Below are positions 11,922-23,700 of a stretch of 64,000 bases of DNA, in pieces (within the stretch, counting starts at the first letter, position 1; the number at the start of each line of letters is the position of its first letter). The stretch covers positions 19,891,915 to 19,955,914 of the forward strand of contig NC_085049.1 of NCBI RefSeq assembly GCF_963662255.1, given 5' to 3'. The translations under genes were made by a program, and so were the position numbers. The notes under the pieces are model-generated. The model was not told the DNA's origin. It did not search any database and was given only the letters and a program-made list of their open reading frames with translations. The stretch comes from Cinclus cinclus (taxonomy: Eukaryota; Chordata; Aves; Passeriformes; Cinclidae).

Positions 11922-12062
11922 GAATTGCAGATTTATTGATCATAGAGCCATGGATTGGTTTTGGTTGTAAGGGACCTTAGAGATCATCCCATTCCAACTT
12001 TCCTGCTCTGGTCAGAAACACCTTCCCCTAGACCAGGTTGCTCAATTGCTGTTGATGGATTT
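11922..12062 (-). mobile_element. CR1 LINE fragment
   Basis: About 140 bases of inverted CR1 3' end: ATAGAGCCATGGATTGG, a TAAGGGACCTTAGAGATCATC block, a CCATTCCAACT block, and CCTAGACCAGGTTGCTCAA. The remainder of the element is missing. Confidence 0.88.
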
Positions 12063-12188
12063 CCAGATATAGTTATTTGGAAGTTTTCCTATATAAAATG
12101 TATTCCAGGTAATACGACTCCAGGTAATATTTGGAAGCTGTTTTGCTTCATTTGATATTTAAGGAGCACATGAAATTGAAATACACTG

Positions 12189-12560
12189 ATGTCTTGGTTT
12201 AAAAGACACATGAGTGCCAAGGAAGTCAGGAATCTTCCCATAATGGAAAAGGAAACCCCTTCCCTTCAAATTACTATAACTTCTAAATTAACAGGCAAAA
12301 ATATGGGAAAAGGAATGTCAGTTCTTTATTGGCAAATATGTAGGTATATAAAACAGAACAAACAACAAGAAAATACCAACAACAGAATGTTTTCCTCCCC
12401 AGTAGGTATTTTTCCCCCACTTTGCTGCAGTTACAACTGGCAGGAGGTGCTGTTGGCTCCAGGCATGGCAGAGGCTGCAGTGACTCCCCCACAGCTTTAG
12501 GGCGTGCTCTGATATGAGCCAGCAACCTCTTTAAGTGGTGGTGGCAGCTCAGGCTAAAAG
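12189..12560 (+). mobile_element. LTR-like element copy A
   Basis: Begins with TGTCTTGGTTTAAAAGACA and shares long collinear similarity with the reverse complement of 30.4-31.46 kb. Shared blocks in order are a CTTCCCTTCAAATTACTATAAC block, ATATGGGAAAAGGAATG, GTTCTTTA, an AACAAA-rich stretch, and a CAGTGACTCCCCCACAG block. Starting at TGTCTTGG and being present twice in opposite orientation makes a dispersed retroviral LTR or leader likely. Its right boundary is not certain, and no target duplication was found. Confidence 0.65.
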
Positions 12561-12895
12561 AAAGATGGGAGTTTTTTGAAGAAAATCACCTAATAGCATA
12601 ACCTGTTAAGAAAGTGTTAATTTATTCAGTGCTGGAACTGTGCTGAAGGTGTCCCTTTCCATAGGCATGTTTGTTTAGGCATTGCTCCCTTGGGTTTATA
12701 TACATTATAATATTTAAAGACTTCCCCAAATCATGCCCAAAGTCTGTCCCCTTTGGTATGTAATTATCCCAAAAAACCCCCATAAATCCAGAAATATCTG
12801 TATTTTTGGTCCTTTATGTTTTCACGGCACAAGACTACTATTCATTGTTCAGAATTGCAGCATTTGTTTTGGGGTTTTGGGGTGTTTTATATCTC

Positions 12896-13145
12896 AGGAA
12901 AATCCACAAACACCAGAGATTTATGTCCAAAAAGGAGACAGAGGAGTCCTGCAACTTTATTTGAATAAAAAAATAAATTGGAGCACACGTGCATAGGGTT
13001 TTCTCTCAGTTTCAGAGAGTGCAGCCTCCTTTGATCCAAAACTCTCAGCCACATGCTGCCCTCTTCTTTCCCCATTGGTGAAGGTATTAGGAAGGTACAG
13101 CCGTCCCTGCCTACCATATGTTCCCCACTTGAACCTACTGTTTTA
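12896..13145 (+). repeat. LTR-like direct repeat, copy 1
   Basis: The first of two directly repeated ~245-bp units. It shares with 13588-13830 a near-identical 65-base block (ATCCACAAACACCAGAG, TTTATGTCCAAAAAGGAGAC, AGAGGAGTCCTGCAA) and then a diverged part with GTGCAGCCTC and CTTTCCCCATTGG. Strand is set only by the reading direction of the shared blocks. Probably LTR-derived, because the units lie about 690 bp apart like a pair flanking a short internal segment, but no TG...CA ends were established. Confidence 0.6.
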
Positions 13146-13587
13146 CCCCAAAGTTCAGAAACTCAGGCTTATGCAGACCCTTGGCTTCAGGTACCAAGCT
13201 GTCTGGGCCCTGCTGCCCAAAGTTAGTAGAGACATTAAGACTCATTTCAAGGGCTGTAACACCCATACCTTCACCCATCATATTGTTTGTAAAGACATTA
13301 GCACACATCTTTCCTATCATATGTTATTAGAACATCTTCCTCATAATGACCTCTATTTGAACTTCCATGCTTGTGAATGTGCAGCCCATCTGTGCTCACT
13401 TGCCCACTTATCTTGGTAATGTGAGATTCATGTGATTAGCCTTAGCAAGGCAAAACTCAAGACTTTTTCACCTGGACAGGTTTCTACTCATTAAGTACTT
13501 GAGGGTCTTAGGTTATTGGAATCAAGCTACAGCTAATGAGGTTTGCTTATCTTCTCAGTCCCTTGCTATCAATGTTCTTATCAGGAA
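13146..13587. other. segment between two direct repeats
   Basis: A 440-base segment enclosed by the two direct copies. It holds frames of 114 codons (13075-13419, plus) and 61 codons (minus) with no recognisable motif. It may be the internal part of a non-autonomous LTR element, or a local duplication may have created the copies. Confidence 0.35.
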
Positions 13588-13835
13588 AATTAATCCACAA
13601 ACACCAGAGGTTTATGTCCAAAAAGGAGACAGAGGAGTCCTGCAAATTCATTTCAATAAAGGGAGAGGCCATGAGGCATTTCCCATGGGGTCTCTCAGAT
13701 TTTTAGGGGATGCAGCCTCTTTTTTATCCTAATTTCCTGGCTGCATTTCCCTCTCTCTTTCCCCATTGGCTGAGCTACTTGAGAGGTACAGACTTCCTAA
13801 AATGCTTAAGACCCCCTTCTTATGTAGAACCCCTT
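13588..13835 (+). repeat. LTR-like direct repeat, copy 2
   Basis: The second copy of the unit at 12896. The first ~65 bases match copy 1 almost base for base; the rest has diverged, but the GATGCAGCCTC, CTTTCCCCATTGGCTGA and GAGAGGTACAGACTTCCT blocks align with counterparts in copy 1. It runs on into unassigned sequence to about 14.1 kb. Confidence 0.6.
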
Positions 13836-14261
13836 CCCCCTTTTCTCTTTTTTCCATGTGTCTCAGTTTGTTTTTTTCTCTAAATCGAGACATTTAGCAC
13901 AGTCTTGAGTGAGCAACAGTCTCTGCCAATTAGTGGAATTCCTATGGAATTTATGTTTTCCCCCATTGTTTCTTTCCCCTCTCAGTATCTGGCCTTATCT
14001 ACCATCAGGCCCACAGTTTATTTATAAAGACACCTCCTTCTCATTCCTTTCATTCTACTATATAATGGTCTAAACAGTAATTAAAACAAAGCTACAAAAG
14101 TTGGTTACATGGTAAAAAAAACCTATACAGGTTTTGTTTTGAAAAGTTTTAAAAATTACAAAGTTCAAGCAAAATCAAGTGGGTAAAGCTAAACTGTAAA
14201 ATGAAATTTACAACTTTTAGGCAAACTGCAAAACCAAGTAAAAACAAACTACTGAAGGGGT

Positions 14262-14592
14262 TTGGTTGCAGTGTTGGGCTACTGTGCAGAGAAGTGTCCT
14301 GCTGGCAGGCAAGCACAGTCCCGGTGGCACCCCACGCTTTGGCTCTGGACACTCAAACAGCCAGGAAACTGGGAAAAAATGAACAAGCTTGCAGCATAGA
14401 AACTGCAGTGGATCAAAGTCCTGGAGCCTAACACACAGGAGCAGCTGTGGCCACCATGCTGCAGGCAGGGGTCCAGCAGGGGACAGTCCCGGTCCCAGGT
14501 GGCATCCACATGCTGGCTCTGGGCTTCTGGACAACAGGGAAGCAGGGAAACACGCAGGCAGGCCCTGGTTGCAGTGCTGAAAAAAAAAAAAA
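14262..14592. repeat. two-copy tandem repeat, period about 177 bp
   Basis: Two diverged units lie head to tail. CAGTCCCGGTGGCAC at about 14308 recurs as CAGTCCCGGTCCCAGGTGGCA at about 14485, and each is followed by GGCTCTGG and AAACAGCC/ACAACAGG-type blocks. Both units are more GC-rich than their flanks, and the second ends in a 12-A run (14580-14592). The overlapping open frames on both strands (63-105 codons) are side effects of the composition. Confidence 0.6.
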
Positions 14593-14865
14593 GCCAGAGG
14601 GCAACAGGATCTCAGACCAAGCTTACACTTTTTGCAATATCTCCCAAGCCATGGAAAACCTGGACAGAGAGACTTTTAAAACTACCTACGCCGAAACAGG
14701 CCCCACAAATATCCAGTCTCTAGACTGAGAGACACATCAACCATTTTGGGGCACAAAGCAAAGAATCATGGAATATACTATCATAATAGCTTACTTCAGG
14801 ATGACCCATTATAAGGTTTATTAATTGTCTAAGGGTTTTGTTCTTATTGTAATTTTCCTGTTATT

Positions 14866-15545
14866 CACAGAGTCACAGAATACCTATGTTGGAAGAGACC
14901 TTCAAGATCATTGAGTCCAACCCATCCCCTACCACCTCAACTAAACCATGGCACCAGGTGCCACATCCAATCTTTTTTTAAACATATCCAGGGACTCCAC
15001 CACCTTCCCGGGCAGACCATTCTGGTATTTTATCACTCTTTCAGTAAAAAACTTTTTCCTAATATCCAACCTGTATTTCACTTGGTGCAGCTTAAGGCTG
15101 TGTCCTCTGGTTCTTGGTTGTTGCCTGGAGAAAGAGACCAACCCCCCCTGACTACAAACACCTCTCAGGGAGCTGTAGAGAGTGACAAGGTCACCTGAGT
15201 CTCCTTTTCTCCAGGATGAACAACCCCAGCTCCCTCAGTCATTCCTCACAGGGTTTGTGTTCCAAGCCCCTCACTCACCTTGTTCCCACCTCTTGGACAC
15301 ACTCAAGAGTCTCAGCATCCTTCCTAAACTGAGGGCCCAGAACTGGACACAGCACTAGAGGTGTGACCTCACCAGTGCTGAGTACAGGGGAAGAATGAGC
15401 TCCCTGCTCCTGCTGGCCACACCATTCCTGATCCAGGCCAGGATGCTGTTTGCCTTCTTGGCCACCAGGGCACACTGCTGGCTTATGTTCAGTCAGCTGT
15501 TGACCAGCACCCACAGGTCTCTTTCCACCTGGGCAGTGTTCATCA
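14866..15545 (-). mobile_element. CR1 LINE, ~680-bp 3' portion
   Basis: One of the longest CR1 copies here, inverted. From the plus strand it runs from the tail (CACAGAGTCACAGAATACC) through TTGGAAGAGACCTTCAAGATC, a GGGACTCCACCACCTTCC block, a TCAGTAAAAAACTTTTTCCTAAT block, CTCCTTTTCTCCAGGATGAA, a TGGACACAGCACTAGAGGTG block and a GGCCAGGATGCTGTTTGCC block, to a CACAGGTCTCTTTCCACCTGG end. It covers the end of the reverse-transcriptase ORF and the 3' UTR but is interrupted by stops. Open frames are fragments only. Confidence 0.94.
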
Positions 15546-18236
15546 TTTACTGTATTAATCTAAATTAATTTCTGCCCTGCTTCTTTGTGATATCCAAATC
15601 ACAAAGACATTTTTCTACACCCCCTTCTAAATTGTGCAGCACAAGGCAATGCAGAGATTACAGTGTCACTTGTGAATGATTATGGTCACACCGCTATGAC
15701 AATTTTCCTGGACTAAGTAGTTGAATCACTTGCCTAATTAGTTCAGATACAGCAACACAATGAGGTGCCTATCGACAGTGCCTCTGGACCCAAATACACT
15801 GGGATCAGGCTTGCAAAGTGCTGTCAGAGTCACCCGTCATCCCCTCAAAGTCCTGAAAAACTGGAGGGAACTTTAACACTTATGGAGTGACTTCAAGGCT
15901 TGAAAATCTGTACCATACTGAGAGTTTTAGAAATTCCTTTGGTTCAGCTCATGGGAGGGAAAGCATGAAGCATCACAATCTGAAACAAACAAAAAAAATT
16001 TTAGGTAAAATTATGTCAAAATTAGGATCAGGGTAGGGGTAAAAGGGAGACAATGGGAGAAGTGACTTGTCTAGGTCAGTCTTCAGCTGATCTAATATAG
16101 GTCAGAGGAACTGTGCTTTTGCAATGCTTCCTTTTCCCCCCGTCTGTAACAGGAGTCTGTATTGGTAGTAGGTATCTAGATATCAAGAGTAGGTATCTAG
16201 AACCAAGAGACAAAAATCCTGCTCACAAGATATATTTGAAAACTGTGGATCAGTTGGAAATGGAACAATTTGCAAAAGGGAAGGGGATTGCTTTTCACAC
16301 CATTTGCCATCCTCAGATCAAGATTGGCTAATTTTTAACATTTTTTCTCAACCTGAGCCTGGAATAGGAATTTTAGATAGGATGTCTTGGATGGTGATAC
16401 ATAGATGTGACTGTTACAGTAAAAACAAACAAACAAACAGTATCCATAAAGGATGAGGCAAATGCATAGTAATTAAAAATCCTGTAAAGTTCTTGTACTG
16501 TACCACTGTGTTTCTTCTATGCCAAAACTTCACCCTGAGAATTCGATGCCCTTGACTTTGCTATTAAGAGGTAATGTGAATAACCAGAAGTTTTTGGGCA
16601 CATTGTGAGTCATCTCTGGGTACAACACAATCCACATTCAGCCACCTGGAAACTGCCTGAATGATGTTGAGCCAAACCCCCCCACCTTTAGTAGTGATTA
16701 GAAATTGTGCCAATTTGGCAATAATCCAAGTATACCATGATTTTAAAACCTGAGTCGTGCTAGCAAAGCAAGAAAAAAAGTCATAAGTTTAAAATATTGT
16801 TTTATTTTCACTAACCACTAAGTATTCCTTGCATGCAGTTTAATCAAATATCATGAAATAAATTCTAAGTCACTAGAGACATGCCAATAAACATGTCTCA
16901 GGTGCTAAATCCTAACCAAATGATGAATTTAGTGTCTTTCAGGAAAAAACATAAAAAGAAAATTTACAGCTTATATTTTCTGTTAAGCTTATTTTTGGAT
17001 TTGCAGTCAATTTATATGTCTGTATGTAATACCCTGGGATACAGAAGGAAAAATTGCCTGCTTGAATGTTAATTTCTCTTTGAAAAAGCTGGTAACACTT
17101 CCTGTTCAATGCTGTTCAATAGCAATTGAAAAAAATTCAACTAAATGCAATGTTTCAACTAAATGCAAATCCCACACCAAGAATAAGCTGGTAAAACCTG
17201 TCAGGAGCTGAAGTCCATAAGTTGTAACCTTCCATGACTGCACTTTTCTTCAATGGGGCAGCAAAAAAGTCATGAAAGTGCTTGTACAACCAAAGGAAAA
17301 TGGTGTAGGAGCTGAGTTAGCTGGCAACAGATATAACCTCCTACTCTGCTGGAAAATGATTTCTCAAGTGAAGACCACTTGTCAAATGAAAATGTCTTTG
17401 TAATGTACAGGAGGTTCAGTAATGGCCGCAGCTCTTCAACCTCTCAGACAGAGGTCACTGGAACCAATAATCCAGCCCCAAAATAATATTGCGTGTTCCC
17501 TGGTGACTGAATACACCCTTTGTTGGCACAGTGGTGTGTTAGCATTTAACACGGTGTTCACCTTCTGCATGGGCTGAGAGCTTGCAGACTGATTGCTTGT
17601 TCTGGCTAGCTCCTTGTCTGACACTGCTCCTTGTCTGACACAGCTGCCCAGGAGGTGTGGTTGAGGGTTTGGGATGCCCTCAGCCACAGAAAGAACTCCT
17701 TTGGAATAGTGCATGTATGGTTAGAGCCAGACACTGCTGTCAGTGATGGGAATGTGGGAACAGAAGGAAAGGGGGCCTAATGACTAAATAGAAAACTTGA
17801 GTTTCTTTGTATCTTTTGAGTTAAACTTTTCCAGACCTGCCAGAGGGAATTTCTATGAACATAAAACCTAGGAAAGTGCAGCCTATGGTACACTTTCAGA
17901 AATGTTGCCTTACCCTGTTGCCACCAAGGGGCTGCAGTAGAGAAGAGCATTCATTCATACCTTAGAGCAGTGTGTAAATCAGAGCTGGGGCTTCAAAAAT
18001 CCATAGACTAGGATTTTCCACATGACCCATGTCATGGGAGAGAAACACAAGATTGGTGCAATGGGAAATCTAAATATCAATTATACAATATACAATTATA
18101 CAATAACAATTATACACAAAGTGCAGCTATTATTTTATTTAATGAGAAAAGAAAACTGAAATGTCAACATGTTTGCATGCAGGTTTCCACACTGGTCCTT
18201 TCAGGAATGCCAAGAGGAAGATGGAATTAGGAAAAT
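15546..18236. other. unassigned AT-rich sequence
   Basis: No recognised gene or repeat. Minor features are (CAAA)n at about 16422-16438 and the 11-base direct repeat AGTAGGTATCTAG at 16168 and 16188. Frames of 60-92 codons have no motif. Confidence 0.35.
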
Positions 18237-18751
18237 TGTTCAGCAGATTCTTGCCGCAACAGCAACTAAGTAGCAGTTACTCACTTCTCCCATGCTGACC
18301 TGGTGGGGTGAGGTGAGAAAAATAAACAGTAAAGAAAACAAAATTAAGAACAGTTTAATAAATGGAACAAAGTAAAATACAATAACTATTATTTTTATAG
18401 TAAGGAAAAGGAGAGAAAGAAAGGAATAACACCCAAGAGAGGAATAAACACCACTCCTCACATAGTGATGCCCAACCCATTATCAAGCAGCTCATGGCCA
18501 GCTTCTCTCACCTTATATGCTGCTATGGAATATCCCTTTAGCCAGTTTGGTTCAGCTGTCCCAGTTTTTTGTACACCTGCTCACTGCTAGACCATGGGAA
18601 ACCAGGAAATCTTTGATATAGGGTAAGCACTACCTAGTAACAATCAAAGCATCAGTGTGTTATCAAGGTTGTTCCCATTCAAAATCCAAACCCCAACACT
18701 GCCCCAGCTCCTAGGATGAAAACTTTCTCCATCCCAGCTGAAACTAGGACA
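18237..18751 (-). mobile_element. solo LTR of a common avian ERV family
   Basis: On the minus strand this 515-bp unit begins TGTCCTAGTTTCAGCTGGGA and ends CTGAACA, i.e. TG...CA. The opening and later blocks (a GATAACACACTGATG block, a GTAGTGCTTACCCTA block, an AACTGGCTAAAGGGATATTCC-like block, then CATATAAGG as a probable TATA element) match a widespread avian LTR I recognise by sequence but cannot name with certainty. No internal region is attached. The flanks AAAAT and CAGAT match at only three of five positions, so the target duplication is decayed or the boundary is off by a few bases. Confidence 0.82.
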
Positions 18752-19114
18752 CAGATCCCTCTTGGTGTTGCTTTGTAATTGTTGGACGTGCTGCAGTCAC
18801 CCAAGATATTTATTGGAGGTTAGTGAGACTGTGCCTCAGACTACAAACTCTGGAGTTTGAGTTATTTTGAGGGCCATACTGAGCAACATTATTTTACCTT
18901 CTGGACATCCATTCTTCAGCATTGCTTACAATCTTGTTTAAATCTCTACAAAATAAATATCCTCTGCTCAAATCCTTTAGTTAAAATGATGAGTAAATGG
19001 ATTAAACACATTGATATAAACCTAGGTTTTGGGCAAAAAATGTGGCTGAGAGTTGTCAGAGCAATAAATATTTATCTAGATCTTCCTTTTTCTCAAGCAT
19101 TTGCTAGCAAGGAA

Positions 19115-19460
19115 TGCTAGACCAGCCTTGAGAAGGGAAGCTTTGGGGTGACCTAATTATGGCCTTCCAGTACCTGAAGATATCCTACAGTATAAATGGA
19201 GGGAAACTATTTACATATGCCTGGAGTGACAGGACAAGTGAGAATGGCTTCAAACTGACACATAGTAGGTTTAGAATGGGTGTGGGGATGAAATTCTTCC
19301 CTGTGAGGTTGCCCAGAGAAGCTGTGGCTGCCCCATCCCTAGAAGTGCCCAAGGCCAGGTTGGATGGAACTCTGAGCAACCTGTGATAGTGGAACAAGGT
19401 GATTTTTAAGGTTCTCTCTAACCCAAACCATTCTATGATTCTCTGTGAATTCTCTGTGAA
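19115..19460 (+). mobile_element. CR1 LINE, truncated 3' end
   Basis: About 345 bases of CR1: CCAGCCTTGAGAAGG, GACCTAATTATGGCCTTCCAGTACCT-type block, GATGAAATTCTTCCCTGTGAGG, CAGAGAAGCTGTGGCTGCC, CAAGGCCAGGTTGGATGG, GAGCAACCTG, and a tail of CCATTCTATGATTCTCTGTGAA with extra TTCTCTGTGAA repeats to about 19460. Confidence 0.93.
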
Positions 19461-22400
19461 GTCTGTGGATTTCTTTCCCATCTATCTCATCTATGCAAAA
19501 TTTTACATTGCTTGTTTTTCAATGGGCATTTCCCACAACTCTCCACTCAACTGATTCACATCATGTTTGGAAAACAGCATTCAAGCTCAGGTGTAGCATC
19601 TAGACAACATAGATTCTCCCTATGGATCAATCAGAAAGCTAAAAGAGGATGTGGAATTTATTAAAGAGAAAGGAATTTTTGAACGCCTTTCCAAGTTATA
19701 AATCCAACAGGAAGAAAGCTATTTCAAGTTACTTTGGAAGGAGTCTCAGACTTTATGGCCCCCATGACCTCATATCAGGAATTGTTTGGAACCTGTGACT
19801 GCTCTGCTGGGTTTATGAGGAGAAAAAGGAGGCTGGGATTTTGCTAGATCTCAGCTACACAAGTCAAGAATATATATTTGGTGTTGTTCTGAAGGATTAT
19901 TTTTCCAGCCTGTGGACTGCTTTATTAATGTGATAGATACAGTGCGAGACTTATGGATGAGAGAACGTGAGAACTGCCAACGCTCTTTTCTGAAGCATTT
20001 GGGTAATTTGGGAGCTGTTGCAATGACTGATGGACCTGCCATGCACTGGAATAACATTTTTCTCGTTATTCACTAGCAAGACTGCTGACAGTTCTTAGTT
20101 TCTAGCGTGGTTGCCATTTAGTGTCTGTATTTCTTACAGTTGCCACAAGTTCCACTGTGTGGCATCTGACTCAGATCAAGCTTTATCCAAGGGGCATATT
20201 ATGTAGGGAGAACACATTACTAAGCTTTAGTCCATTTTGCCAAAGCGTAGGGACAGCTGTTTGCTTAGTGCTTTGGAAGATCACTAAATGAATGGGACAC
20301 TGGAATTCAATAGGACTTGGATGTCAGATTCCCTGTAGGTTCATTTGAAATCCCAACTTGATTAACTTGACAAGAGGTAATAGGATTTTGCTGATTATAA
20401 TCCAAACTTTTAGTGGCAATTGGATTGCTGGAAAGGCCCATGGTTGGTGCAAAAGCAAGCATAGGCCTCACTGCCACAAGGAGCCATTTTCACTTCATTA
20501 ACTAACCACGTGCCCAAGAGCTTTCCCAATAGGAATATTTGCTTCTATGTGGTTTTGTTTTAAGATTTCTGGGCAAGTCTGCAAAATAGGAATATTGTTC
20601 AACTTAGGGAGATGTCATAAGGCTTATTTAATGTAGGACAGAGACCTACTGTGTTGGAAAAAAAACATAGAATAATTCTACTTTTGGATTTTGTTTTCTA
20701 TACGATCCAAGTACATTGTATAAATTGTAGGTTTTCTGTAGATGCTGTTATTTTTAATAACTTTGCATCAAACTCTTTCTAACTATACAATCAAAAAAAA
20801 ACAAAGCCCCTCTGACAGGTGAATTTGTTCGTATTTTTCCCAAATCTTTAGGATTAAAGCATTCTGAATGTCTTAGTTACTACAAAAAAGCCCCAAATTA
20901 AATGCAGTGTCAGAGAAATCCTGGCCGTATTTCTTATTGTTTTGCAAGAAAAAGGGTGAACCCAATGAACTTATGGTGCTGCCAGTTTAAAACAAATTAA
21001 GTACAATTTTCACAGAGCTTGTGGTTAAATTACTGCCCTCCCTGTTACAGGATATTGGGAGGCCAAAATTCTGGAGTAGTTTATAAAAGGATCCAGACAG
21101 AGGCATACAAGAAAACTCTGCAGGCATCTATTAAACACAGTCATTGCACAATCCTAAATGACCCACTCCCAGAATCAGGGAATGTATGTTAGTGACAGGA
21201 CTCTTCCTCACATGCCTTCCTTGTTAAGTGGGGATATTGGGCTATCCAGGAACTTTGAGATCAGGTATTCCTAGGAATTTTGTTTGCTAGAATAAAGCAG
21301 AAACAGCACCAGAATGGAGAAATAATTGGGGTATGGGCATCTAAAACTTAGGTCAATCAAGCGGGACCGTTTCTCTGTCCTCCCTTGCTCCCTTTCCTAC
21401 CAGGTGTCCTGTGCAACTTTTGCTTAGAATTTAGACACATATGCTATTTCCCAAACTGCAGGTACCTAAACTCCTCTGATGGTCTGGGTGTCAGATGTAC
21501 TTGTATACTCTGTCTCTATCTGCAAAGCAAGTGCTTTGTTTCTTTTCCAGTTTTGGAGGGCAAGTATATTTTTAACACCCCAGAAGCACAGAGGCATTAC
21601 AGTAATAGAGTGCTTGGTAAGAAGCAGCTGTGCAATAGACTGCTCTGTTAAAGATCCCTGAAGTGAATCTCAGATGATATTACAGCCATCTACCTTCCCT
21701 GGAGCCAGGCTGATTCATATTTTCATCCCTTTTCAATTCCCATTTGAGCATCAAGTGTCTCCCTAGATCCTGCACCTCAAAGAGGTGTCCCCATTTTTCT
21801 CTGTGCAAGAAGAAAAATGCCAAACTCACGTGTTTTCTATGCAGCTCTTTGGCTGGATTCCCATACTCTGAACATGCCAATCATTTGGAGCCAGGATAAT
21901 TGGATGGGCTGAGTAAGGATTCAAGTCATCAAGACAGGGAATAGGAAAGTCAATATATGACATTTAAACACCCCAGCACCAGCCAGATCATTCAAAGGGA
22001 GACAGAATCTGCCCCAACTCCTTCTGTTTTAAACAAGATATGTGGGGTTTATGTTGTCTATATTATATCCAGATAGAAAAAATATCAAACTAGATCAGCA
22101 TGGAATGAAGCCAAACACCTTGTTCTTTATTGTTCTTGCACAGAATGAGTATTCAAATAGTTAAAATATCTTCAATTCCACATTTATATCCCTAATAATC
22201 TTACTTAAGAGTAAAGCAAGAGGTAGCAGGAGCCTAATTTGCTTTTCCTTCAGAGTAGATTGTCCTTCAGATCTCTGTACTGAATTATTCATGTCACAGT
22301 GTGTTGAGTCCTGTCACTCTGTGTCAGAAAATTTCCATGGTGGACAACATACAGTTAAGGGATCTGTACATGTTTTTTTTTTTTTAGGAGCTATTTGCTC

Positions 22401-22930
22401 TACATTTGAGATGCAATATTATATCAATGTAATTTGTCACTGTAATGGGACTAGATGAGGTAGTACTTACCAGTTTTACAAATTGTGTGCATTTTTATAA
22501 CAATTGGTATTAATGCTAATAATGCAGAATGAATAAATCACACATTTAAAGTCAATTCTCTTACAGATGTTCTAGGATTAGATGAAAGTTCTTAAAAGCC
22601 AATGGTAAGGTGATAAAATCAGTAATTTCAGTTTTGTGGGTGAGAATTCTCTGCTCCAAGAGCATGGGAAATCTTCCACTTGAATTTTGCTTCCTTACTT
22701 GAGAGCCCAGTGTTGTAAGACTGAATTTGCTTGTCCTGAAAATGTTCCTCTGTCTTTTCTTCTTTCTGTCTGTTATGAACCAGTTTAAACACAAGAGAAA
22801 AAAAAACACAAAAAACTAAGACTCTGTGAACATAAAAGTGATTGAGCCCAGAAAGTTTTGAAATATACCAAAAACATGATTAAAACCAAATGAGGTTAGA
22901 TGTTGGCGCCAAAAAAATATTGGAGATGGA
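19461..22930. other. unassigned AT-rich sequence
   Basis: No gene, CR1 or LTR recognised in about 3.5 kb. Open frames of 60-88 codons lack motifs. A 14-base T tract lies at about 22372-22385. This may be ordinary unique DNA. Confidence 0.4.
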
Positions 22931-23095
22931 GAGGAGAGGAGAGGAGAGGAGAGGAGAGGAGAGGAGAGGAGAGGAGAGGAGAGGAGAGGAGAGGAGAGGA
23001 GAGGAGAGGAGAGGAGAGGAGAGGAGAGGAGAGGAGAGGAGAGGAGAGGAGAGGAGAGGAGAGGAGAGGAGAGGAGAGGAGAGGAGAGGAGAGGA
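22931..23095. repeat. perfect (GAGGA)33 microsatellite
   Basis: Exactly 165 bases, 33 uninterrupted copies of the pentamer GAGGA, purine-only on this strand. It leaves all frames open, so the long frames across it (GEERR-type on plus, LLSSP-type on minus) are artefacts. Homopurine-homopyrimidine tracts of this length can form triplex DNA and are length-polymorphic and hard to assemble. Confidence 0.98.
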
Positions 23096-23700
23096 ATGCA
23101 GGGGGGATGGGACAGGATGGGACAGGGAGAGAGTGACAAGTGTTAAGCAGAAATATATCTCATGTCCAGTGGTCCCAACAGAGTCTGGTTGTTCTACTCC
23201 ATCTGGTCGTCTTGGTGGTAAGAGTTTCCTGCCACCTGCCACTGTACCGAAAAGTACAGAATCCCATGGATTAATATATATTTGGGCCAGGTGGGAACGC
23301 CCCCGTGCCTCCAGTGGGAAGGGCAATTTTGGCACTGTCCCTTGCAACACTGTGCATCTGTTGCATCATGCTGCAGTGCTCTGCTGCAGGGTCTGGGGAC
23401 CCCTTTGGGGGGCCTTTGATGCGCCGTGTCAGCCCCTCTGCTGTCCTTCACATGGATGCAGCTTTGCCCGGGGTGAAGGGCTCTCACAGCTGAGGATGGC
23501 TGTTCACTGCCTCTGACCAGAGGCTTTTTCAGTGCACACCCAAAACCTCTCCTCCTCCCCACCCTGTGGTGTGAGGGTCTGTGCAGCCTGGCAGCTGATA
23601 GCCCCAAGGCTGTGGTCTCCACCCCAGAGGTGCTAAGCTTGATCCCACTCTCAATGTATTCTTCATCACCAGGCATCGAGAAGTTCAGTCAGGGTTGTGG
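23096..23700. other. GC-rich unassigned block next to the microsatellite
   Basis: About 600 bases noticeably richer in G and C than the surroundings. Frames extend through it on both strands (160 codons minus at 23194-23676; the plus frame that begins in the microsatellite runs to 23516). No protein family was recognised and both strands are similarly open, which argues for composition. The abrupt change of base use suggests an old retroviral or other inserted element. Confidence 0.35.

Noticed and set aside
14866..15545. Several overlapping frames of 66-95 codons
   Set aside because: They are fragments inside a CR1 3' portion, including its noncoding tail, and do not form an intact polymerase.
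18232..18756. 5-bp target duplication for the LTR at 18237-18751
   Set aside because: The flanks AAAAT and CAGAT agree at only three positions, so the duplication is not supported.
22816..23516. Long frames of 78-208 codons across the GAGGA tract (GEERR- and LLSSP-type repeats)
   Set aside because: A pentamer repeat without stop codons keeps all frames open on both strands; no protein family is present on either side.
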